Shown here in pieces: positions 56,745 to 64,000 of a stretch of DNA of 64,000 nucleotides. Under the pieces are notes generated by a model. That model saw only the letters and a program-made list of their open reading frames with translations. It made no database searches and was not told where the DNA came from. How positions within the stretch are numbered: the first letter of the stretch is position 1; every line of letters starts with the position of its first letter. Source of the DNA: Mesocentrotus franciscanus (Eukaryota; Echinodermata; Echinoidea; Camarodonta; Strongylocentrotidae); contig CP137666.1 in NCBI GenBank assembly GCA_037976565.1, forward strand, positions 4,692,060 through 4,756,059. Direction: 5' to 3'. The position numbers were made by a program, and so were the translations under genes.

Positions 56745-57815
56745 AAAAGAGGCACGTGTTATTGCTGAAAAGGAAATTAACAGAGGTGAAAGGGGCACTG
56801 ACCAAATATGAAAAGGTGCACTTATGAGAATGAAAAAGAGGCACTTATATTAAAGGAAAACGTGCATTTGTTGAAAGAAAAGGGGCACGATCAGATTTTA
56901 ATAGGGCAATTATCGGAGGTGAAAGGGGGTTTTTATGAAAAGGAGGAAGTGGCTCTTATTAAAAAGAAAAAGAGGCACATGTTAAAATACACGGGGCACT
57001 TATCAGAGATGAAAAGAGGTAATTATGAGAAGGGGAAAAAGAAAAAGTGCATTTATTAGAAAGGAAAAGGGGGACATGTCAAAATAAGTGGGGCAGTAAT
57101 TAAAGGTGAAAAGGGGCACTCATTAGAGATGAAAAGAGCACTTATCAGGAGGGAAGGGGCACTTGTCAAACTAAAATGAGCATATCTCAGATTTGAAAAG
57201 GGGCAATTATCGAAGGTGAAGGGGGCAATTATATGAAGTGAAAAGGAGTAACTTCTCGTACTTGAAAAGGGTCATTTACCAGAGATGAAAAGGGGCACTT
57301 ATGAGAATAAAATGGGACGCTTTTCGTAGGTGAAATGGGGCATTTATGAGAAGGAAAAAGGACTCTTTTTTAAATGGGGGCACTTATGATAAGGAAAAGG
57401 GGCACTTATTTGAAAGGAAAGGGGCACGAGTTAAAAAAGGGGTAGTTATTAAAAGCCTGGGAAGGGGCGCTTCTTACAAAGGAAAAGGGGCACTTGTTAA
57501 ACTAAAAGGGGGTACCTCTCAGATTTGAGTAGGGCAATAATTATCAATGGTGAAGGGAACACTTATCAAAAGTGAGAAGGGCCACTTCTCGTACCTGAAA
57601 TGGGGCAGTTACTAGAGATTAAAAGGGCACTTATGAGAATGGAAAATGGACACTTATTGCAAAGGAAAGTGTGAACTTGTCGAAGGAAAAGGGGCACGTT
57701 TCAAAATAAAGGGGCACTTATCAGAGGTGAAAAGGGGAAGGGGCACTTTTACAAAGTAATAGGGGCACTTGTCAAAGTAAAATGGGCACTTTTCCTAGGT
57801 AAAAAGGGGCACTTC
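56745..57815. repeat. degenerate purine-rich minisatellite
   Basis: Many imperfect units built on gaaaaggggcacttat(c/g)agag(g/a)tg, roughly 20-27 bases each, over more than 1 kb. One strand is strongly purine-biased. Short Lys/Glu-rich frames across it are by-products. Confidence 0.85.
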
Positions 57816-58265
57816 TTTCATTTCGTTTCGTTTCGTTTCAATAGAAATAGTACCCTTCGATGGCCTGGGACTTTTTCATTACCTTTTGCCCCGCCTTATT
57901 ATTCAGTGTACAGACCTTTTTTTTATCTCGTGCATAAATGCTTTCGGAAAACATTCAGTCATTCATCATTATGTCCATTCCAGAAATGATGATGAATCTA
58001 AATTAAATCAAGATAACAAGATAAAATTATTATGATCTTCTCTGTCGGGTTTCGGAGGGAACGGTCAAAATTATGATGACGTAGACAAAGGTGGATCCAG
58101 CCGGTGGCAAGGGAGGGGCCAAAGGGGGGCAAGCAAGGGCGTCAATCCGAGTTTGAGCATGGGGGGGGGGGACACAACATGTCACCTTTACAGTTTTTTT
58201 TCAAAGTTATACCACGTTATGTTGCTACAGTACACACACACACACACACTTTCTCTAGTTATTCT

Positions 58266-59065
58266 GACGTTTCATTAAATTATTTAAAAAAGAAGACGAT
58301 TCATTGTACCGTTCTCGACTCTTAATCCTTGTTTGAATTCAGTTCACCCCCTCCCGCGCGAAGGGCGGAAGCTTTGACGTTTCATTAAACAATTTTTTTT
58401 AAAAAGACGATTCGTTGTACCGTTCTTGACTCTTAATCTTTGTTTGAATTCAGTTTCTACCTCCCGCGCAAAGCGCGGAAGCTTTGACGTTTCATTAAAT
58501 TATTTATTAAAAAAAACGATTCGTTGTACCGTTCTTGACTATTAATCCTTGTTTGAATAAAGTTTCCCCCCCCCCCGCGCGAAGCGGAACCTGTGACGTT
58601 TCATTTGATTATCAGAGAAAGAAGACGATTTGTTGTACCGTTCTCGACTATTAATCCCTGCTTGAAATCAGTTTTCCCCGTCCCGCGCAAAGCGCGGAAG
58701 CTTTGACGTTTCATTAGATTATTAAAAAAAAGAAGACGATTCGTTATACCGTTCTTGACTCTTAATCTTTGTTTGAATTCAGTTTCCCCCTCCGCGCGAA
58801 GCGCGGAAGCTGTGACGTTTTATTTAATTATTAGAGAACGAAGACGATTCGTTGTACCGTTCTCGACTCTTAATCCTTGCCTGAATTCAGTTTCCACCCT
58901 CTTGCGCGTAGCGCGGAAGCTTTGACGTTTCATTCGATTATCAGAGAAAAAAGACGATTTGTTGTACCGTTCTCGACTCTTAATCCTTGTTTGAATTCAG
59001 TTCCCACCCCTTCCGCGCGAAGCGCAGAAGCTTTGACGTTACATTTAATTATTAAAGAATTTCTT
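58266..59065. repeat. 110-bp tandem satellite, seven full units plus a partial one
   Basis: Units start with gacgttt at 58266, 58376, 58486, 58595, 58705, 58814, 58924 and 59035, so the period is 109-111. Each has gtaccgttct, gactcttaatc, gaattcagtt and a CCGCGC-GAA-GCGCGG hairpin near its end, more or less intact. Confidence 0.92.
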
Positions 59066-59196
59066 TTCTGACAAAACATGGGGGAGACATTTGATATGAC
59101 GCCCTTGGGCCCAATTCATGAGCAAATTTTGTAGCGAATCAGCCAGCCGGCGAATAAGCGGGGGTAAGGGTCACTTTTTTTTTACTCAACACCTAC

Positions 59197-59493
59197 AAAA
59201 AAGGACACTAATTTTTCGGAAAAAGAAGGGCACCTACAGAGGGAAATCTCAAAGCGAAAATATACATTTTTTTTAGACATTGGTATATACCCCTAAATTG
59301 TGATTACATTATCAGGGATGATTTCAATATTTGTTTCTCTTTATACATCATACAAGATATTGCATCATACTTTGCAGTTGAGTGTGATGGTTTGAATATT
59401 CACTTGCGAGCGAGGAAGCGAGCGAGGAAATTTTTTTAATTTGTTAATAACGGCAGACTGAAAAGACCTTTGATAAGTAACATAATTATATCA
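59197..59493. repeat. 288-bp direct repeat, copy 2
   Basis: Second copy of 56457-56744, lying inside the 58086-59712 element. It shows small indels (an extra gcgagg, longer T-run). Confidence 0.85.
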
Positions 59494-59970
59494 TCTTTAA
59501 ATTCGATCGAGCTTTAGGGGAAATTGCTCGTAATCGTTTTAAAATAGGGGCGCGTTTAATGATAAGAGGAAAAGGGGACACTTAATTAATTATCGAAAGG
59601 GATAAGACACTTTGAGGGAGGGGGCCCGTCTTCCTTTTATAAAAAAGAGGTAAAATTAACGTGTTTCTACCTGTTTTTCGCCAGGGAGGGGCCCGGCCGC
59701 TTGCCCCCTGGATCCGCCACTGGACGTAGGCCTACAAATTGATGAGTTAGAAATAAGACGCCCCCTGAATCTAGATCCCCAGGCCAGGCAAGCTCTTTAG
59801 ATATGGCGCGGGCAATTAGAGAGCTTATGCTATGAAGAGGGCTCAGTGGGGTCAATTAAGCACGCAGCGAATGAGTAGTAACCACCGATGCACCTGGCTA
59901 CCTTGTCCAACGGTATTCTACTTCTATTCTGCTACTTGTCAAAGCCTGTTCAGCAGCTAGACAAAGATAG

Positions 59971-60206
59971 GGAAGAAGAAGAAGGAGAAGAAGAAGAAGA
60001 AGAAGAAGAAGAAGAAGAAGAAGAAGAAGAAGAAGAAGAAGAAGAAGAAGAAGAAGAAGAAGAAGAAGAAGAAGAAGAAGAAGAAGAAGAAGAAGAAGAA
60101 GAAGAAGAAGAAGAAGAAGAAGAAGAAGAAGAAGAAGAAGAAGAAGAAGAAGAAGAAGAAGAAGAAGAAGAAGAAGAAGAAGAAGAAGAAGAAGAAGAAG
60201 AAGATA
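59971..60206. repeat. long GAA/TTC microsatellite
   Basis: Almost uninterrupted gaa repeats, pure from about 59987 to 60204 (roughly 72 units), with a few imperfect units on each side. Long GAA tracts can form triplex DNA. Poly-Glu, poly-Ser or poly-Leu frames over it are artefacts. Confidence 0.95.
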
Positions 60207-61167
60207 AAGAAGACAAAAGAGAAGAAGAAGAAGGCTGGCGTTTAAAAATATATGCTTCAGAAGTATGCAAATAATATGTTGGCTGATCACGGTAGGCCTT
60301 TAGTAATTATTTTGGTAAGATATATAGTGCGGCAAATTGATATAATAATTTTATATTTTATACACCAGTAATAGTATACACGAATGCTTAAACGCGTTTT
60401 ACAACGTTATTTAGATATAGTTCAGTCATTATTTTGGGAGGATGTATAGGTTGCGAGTAGCCTATACCAGCATACATGAATGCTTCATTGCGTTTTATAA
60501 TGTTATTAGAAACTGGAAAGTTGATTATTCAATTCAATTTCAATTTATTGTCCAATATTGGAAATTTTTTTTGCTCACATTTTACAAGTTTACATACACA
60601 ATATATCATATACTTTGACATTTGAAATTCTTCAGAATATTGCTATATAGAAATTTTCTTACGTTATTATAAATATCAGGGAATTAAGAGGTGTAACCCT
60701 TCCCCCGTACAAGTGCACCCGTACTGTGGTATCAGATATTCCTGTGAAATGTTGTGTGGTAACAACAGGTACACAGGAAATACCACAGGACATCTATGTA
60801 AGCCCCCCCCCCCCGGCCCCCAAATATAAGTAGTTTTTTAGAATCATATTTGTCTCCTTGAAAACCAAGGTATTAAAAATCTTTTTCTTTATCATAATTC
60901 ATTCATCCTTACTCTTGAACATAGATTGGAGAACTCGGAGAAGAGATGAAATATGACACATATAAATATCACGTAGGCCCAGTCGCCTACAAAATGTAAC
61001 GGTTTCTATCTTCAATCTTCATCCCAAACCAGGTGAGCCTTTGGTTGACGACGAAGAACCTTTCACCAACTGAAAAAATCAAATCAATCCCTTTTATCTC
61101 CTAAACCTCATGGCTGATTGTTCAATGGAAACGACATATTCATCTATAACAAATATGGTGACCTTCG

Positions 61168-61369
61168 CACTTACTATTATAGTGTTTCTGCTGAGCGTTC
61201 ATTTAGTGAACTTCGATTGCTGAAAACGTACTTGAGATCAACAATGACCCAAGAACGTTTGTCTTCACTTCTGGTCATCAATTTAAAGAGAGATACACCC
61301 TGTATTGATAAAGATACATGTATAAACAAAGTGATTGACGCATTTGCCCGAAAACATCCCCGTAAATAA
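61168..61369 (+). pseudogene. hAT transposase C-terminal remnant (dimerisation region)
   Basis: SAERSFSELRLLKTYLRSTM followed by TQERLSSLLVINLKRD matches the conserved C-terminal dimerisation motif of hAT transposases (AERSFSxLKxIKtyLRSTM..eRLxxLallsi). The frame runs to a stop at 61369. Upstream, similarity stops abruptly and the catalytic region is missing. It is a 5'-truncated relic, about 0.6 kb before the GPD1 start region. Confidence 0.7.
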
Positions 61370-61476
61370 ATTGGAGTTCCTTTTGACAGAAGTAAATCAA
61401 AAGTAGTGTATGTTTGTGATGCTGTATAATTAGCATTTCCCATCATTAAAGGTAAGCCAGTCTACATTTTATTTGA

Positions 61477-61774
61477 GCTTGTTCTTGTTAGTTGAACTTA
61501 AGAATATTTTTCTTTTTAATTTGGCAAAAAGTATGCACCAAATAAAGCCATTTTTAATGCATCAATTTCAAAAAAAAATCTTCAACTACTGAGGGGGCAC
61601 ATCCCCCATCAGACACCCCCTGCGTTCTTGTTCTTGTTAGTTGAACTTAAGAATATTTTTCTTTTCAATATGGCAAAAAGTATGCACCAAATCGAGCCAT
61701 TTATGCATCAATTTAAAAAAAAAATCTTTAACTTCTGAGGGGGGCACATCCCCCCTGCGCCCCCCCCCCTGCGT
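61477..61774. repeat. tandem duplication, unit about 148 bp
   Basis: ttcttgttagttgaactta begins both units (about 61480 and 61629). Each ends in gggggcacatcccc and a c-rich block ending cctgcg. The position after the hAT transposase relic suggests a 3' end of that element, but this is not shown. Confidence 0.75.
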
Positions 61775-61982
61775 CATTTAATAGGGATCATCTACGTATT
61801 TTCATTTCTGTGATGTGTACCAAACACATGCATAGTTTTAAAGTCAATATCCTTGAAAAAGGCTTGATCCAAATCAAATACATTTAGTATCCATCAGACC
61901 ATCACTAGTTTGCAGGCACAAACCCTTGTCAGTCGTAAAAGAGAGTCTGCACTATAAGACTACCATAGGCCATGCATACACT

Positions 61983-62282
61983 ATGACACAACTAGTAGGT
62001 AGCTGGGCTAGGCTTCTCTCAAGGCACAATGATTTTTTGATAAAGTGTCAAATTAGGGTCTGTGCTTGCAGACTACATTTTGGTCTACGTACCGTACCGG
62101 TACTACGAAAGTACTTCAGAGTTAATTCTCTTGTGGAAAACACTATTTCTTGCTTGCGCCCTCGTACATATACAACTAGCGTAATAAGTCCTGCACGGAT
62201 TAGATCTACTCAACGAAAATTCCTAGAATCATCAGTAAAATTGCTTTGTTTCTCCCAAGACCAGCCTGTGAACAGAAGAAAA
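61983..62282 (+). other. in-frame open stretch upstream of the GPD1 start (5' UTR or N-terminal extension)
   Basis: From an ATG at 61983 to the GPD1 ATG at 62283 there are 100 codons without a stop, in frame with GPD1. The predicted stretch begins MTQLVGSWARLLSR, has about 14 Arg and 5 Lys but only about 4 acidic residues, and includes RPRTYTTSVISPARIRSTQR. That is the composition of a mitochondrial targeting peptide. No repeats are visible in it. It may be simply a 5' UTR plus promoter that happens to be open. Known GPD1 proteins are cytosolic and start at the later Met. Confidence 0.35.
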
Positions 62283-62335
62283 ATGAGCAACCAATCTGCA
62301 CCAAGAAAAGTTTGCATAATCGGGTCCGGCAACTG
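62283..62335 (+). CDS. GPD1: NAD-dependent glycerol-3-phosphate dehydrogenase, first coding exon (partial)
   Basis: The ATG at 62283 opens MSNQSAPRKVCIIGSGNW, ending at donor AACTG|gtgagt (62335/62336) with two bases of the Trp codon. The first beta strand of the Rossmann fold followed by GxGNWG is the NAD-binding signature of eukaryotic cytosolic GPD1/GPD1L. Bacterial GpsA usually has a different residue before the Trp. The enzyme interconverts dihydroxyacetone phosphate and glycerol-3-phosphate with NADH, linking glycolysis, lipid synthesis and the glycerophosphate shuttle. The length before the Rossmann motif is typical for a cytosolic form, which favours this Met. However, the frame stays open upstream (see the entry at 61983). 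Remaining exons lie beyond 64000. GPD1 and GPD1L cannot be separated on 17 residues. Confidence 0.8.
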
Positions 62336-63155
62336 GTGAGTTAGATGATGCAAACCTTGAACAATTAATTTTTTCTCTGTGGCTGGGAGCTGTGCTGTGA
62401 GTCTGATCTGTGTCTGTGTCAGTGTACGTGGTACGTGGTTTGTCTCAGCTCAGCTCAGTCCCAGATATAGACTCTAGATGATACAGCCTAGAAATCTACT
62501 ACTAGTACTAGAGTAGACCGAAGATTTCTGTCTCTTTCGTTCGTTAGCCTCTGATTTGGGTAGGGTCGGCTCCTCTCTTTAGAGACAGAAGCCGACCATA
62601 GCGGCTGCATTGCAAACTAATGCCCGCGTCCGAGCTTATGCCCAAAATAGACCCCTAGAATCTAGATTCTAACTACATTTTACCCGATGCATATCCGATG
62701 CATTTATTATTGTAAATTAATTAGGCCTAGGCTAAACTACATCGGTTCCACTTACCAGATTGACTGTATGATGCGTTTAAGGGTCTTTTTTCCGGATTTT
62801 CATCGCCGAAATTGAGCTCCGTGTTGAAATTCTTGCAGCCGTATTTTAAACTATTACTGCGCATGAAGGAAGCTGACGTCATCCATTGACAGTAACAGTT
62901 TTGACTGAAATATTATGAGTTTGGTTTGAGATCAAACAGAAAATCGCAAGCTTTCTCCTCGCACTAATATGTTATAACGTTGAGCGAATTCGACATTTAC
63001 AATATTGTCCAACATATGTCTTAAAAGATGTATGAAATATTGCATGTAAACTACTTCAAATTGATGTTTTTAAATCAACTCTCCGGAAACGCATCCTGTC
63101 CGGACATAAAACGTCTGGGTATACCTGTGACTGTGTGAGAATTCTAGCATATTAA
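62336..63155 (+). other. GPD1 intron 1, first part
   Basis: It begins with the donor gtgagt. It holds a small hairpin (GTCGGCT at about 62567 pairing with AGCCGAC at about 62591) and otherwise plain intron sequence. No coding similarity to GPD1 exon 2 is seen. Confidence 0.5.
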
Positions 63156-63275
63156 AGGGCAATCCAACCCTTGTAATAAGTTCATTTGTATGATAGTAGA
63201 AACAAATAAAATAAACAGAATGCTGAAAGTATGAAATAAATTGGACCAATACCGGTAATAAAAAAAAAAGTATGA
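63156..63275 (-). mobile_element. TTAA-flanked MITE, family B, truncated copy in GPD1 intron 1
   Basis: ATTAA|AGGGCAATCCAACCC at 63152-63170 followed by interior sequence shared with the 46283 copy (ttgtaataagtt; gaaataaattggacc), then loss of similarity near 63275. One end only. Confidence 0.6.
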
Positions 63276-63419
63276 ATGTGTCATATGGGTCATTCCATCG
63301 GGTTGGGTCAAAATTGGTGACATGAAGGTACAAAATTCAGAGTTGGTAAATAATTCTTTTATTGTTATATCCTGTTTCTTAGGCCAAAAAAAAAATCATT
63401 TGTTTGTCCTCGATTGCTT

Positions 63420-63559
63420 TAGTTTATTATTTACAATTTCATCACTTTGGACTTGATTTCAACCGCGACAACGATCATTGAATATCGTAAATCGCATATG
63501 CTTCCAATGTGTTCATTTGAACCAAATTCATGACCCCATACCAAAACTTTGTAATACCT
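63420..63559 (-). mobile_element. TTAA-flanked MITE, family D, end fragment
   Basis: Ends ccaaaactttgtaatacct|TTAA (63560-63563). The adjoining 140 bases match the left part of 31670-32177 in reverse orientation (tttattatttacaatttcatc; caaccgcgacaac; gaaccaaattcatgac). Confidence 0.6.
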
Positions 63560-64000
63560 TTAACATGTGGGTGCCCTTATAATTACCAACTCCCCCAAGA
63601 AATGGTTTGAGTTTCTGTTGGAATTTAGTAGTTCTAAATAACACCATTGTTTGTTAGAAAGACCTGTCTTGCTAACGGTACCAGTACAAAAATGTTTTTC
63701 ATGTGAAGTTCATTCTGTTGTATGCTGGGTGTTACAAATATTATTGTGAATTACAAATGCTAGAATGTATGGACCTGTTGACTATTCCCAAGTTTACATC
63801 AAAAGCTTTAAAATATTTTTTTTAGTCAGCTACATTTATATGAAAAATATGAAATGAAGAAATAAACTGTATCTATCAGCAAAATTAATTCATCTCAAGA
63901 TGGAATTTCTGAACAAAATGGAAGATGCCTAATACATCTATTTATGCTTTTTTTTTTTTTTGTAGCTGTAAAATTTTTCTCTGCATTTTGCTTTGGTATT

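Larger units (their letters stand above)
58086..59712. mobile_element. 1.6-kb hAT-like element carrying a satellite array
   Basis: Begins CAAAGGTGGATCCAG and ends CTGGATCCGCCACTG, the same terminal type as the 55811 element. The flanking octamers GACGTAGA (58078-58085) and GACGTAGG (59713-59720) match at 7 of 8. Inside are the 110-bp array (58266-59065) and the second copy of the 288-bp repeat. No transposase was found, so it is non-autonomous. Confidence 0.7.

Noticed and set aside
56808..57059. Lys/Glu-rich open frames
   Set aside because: By-product of the purine-rich minisatellite.
58266..59065. CRISPR-like array
   Set aside because: Units are 110-bp head-to-tail repeats with no short-repeat/unique-spacer alternation, in a eukaryotic genome.
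59888..60290. Poly-Glu, poly-Leu and poly-Ser open frames
   Set aside because: Direct consequence of the GAA/TTC microsatellite; no flanking domain or splice context.

Overview
The window looks like nuclear DNA from an invertebrate deuterostome, most likely an echinoderm (sea-urchin-like). It is AT-rich and intron-dominated, with canonical GT-AG splice sites, long introns full of short transposons, and many small palindromes such as tacatgta and taccggta. The species call is inference from style and protein similarity, not a database match. There are no prokaryotic features, and no rRNA or CRISPR array.

Two protein-coding genes are supported, arranged head to head. On the minus strand, positions 51236 down to 4552 hold the 5' half of a MEGF10/MEGF11/Draper/CED-1-type scavenger receptor. 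It has a probable non-coding first exon near 51.1 kb and eight coding exons. These encode a signal peptide, a six-cysteine EMI domain and a chain of EGF/laminin-EGF modules. All eight reading phases join cleanly into 346 codons plus 2 nt, and the gene runs off the left side of the window. On the plus strand, the first coding exon of NAD-dependent glycerol-3-phosphate dehydrogenase (GPD1/GPD1L type) lies at 62283-62335, and the rest lies beyond the right edge. The reading frame stays open upstream of the GPD start.

Region by region: 1-6756 holds two MEGF exons and plain intron. 6757-16434 and 16935-26610 are two nearly identical ~9.68-kb copies separated by exactly 500 N, which is best explained as an unmerged pair of haplotype contigs (false duplication). 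It inflates one MEGF intron by ~10.2 kb. 26.6-51.2 kb holds the remaining MEGF exons, with introns carrying several MITE families: TTAA-flanked, TAA-flanked Harbinger-like, and TA-flanked. 51.3-62 kb is intergenic and is a dense transposon and satellite cluster. It contains an ATT microsatellite, a strong foldback, a hAT-type MITE with perfect 8-bp target duplication nested in another inverted repeat, a larger hAT-like element carrying a 110-bp satellite, a degenerate purine-rich minisatellite, a long GAA tract and a hAT transposase remnant. 62.3-64 kb is GPD1 intron 1 with more MITE fragments.

The two genes are not obviously functionally linked: one is a phagocytic or adhesion receptor, the other a cytosolic redox enzyme. 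The most informative material in the window is the assembly duplication, the nested transposon archaeology with internal empty-site controls, and the possible N-terminal extension of the GPD protein.
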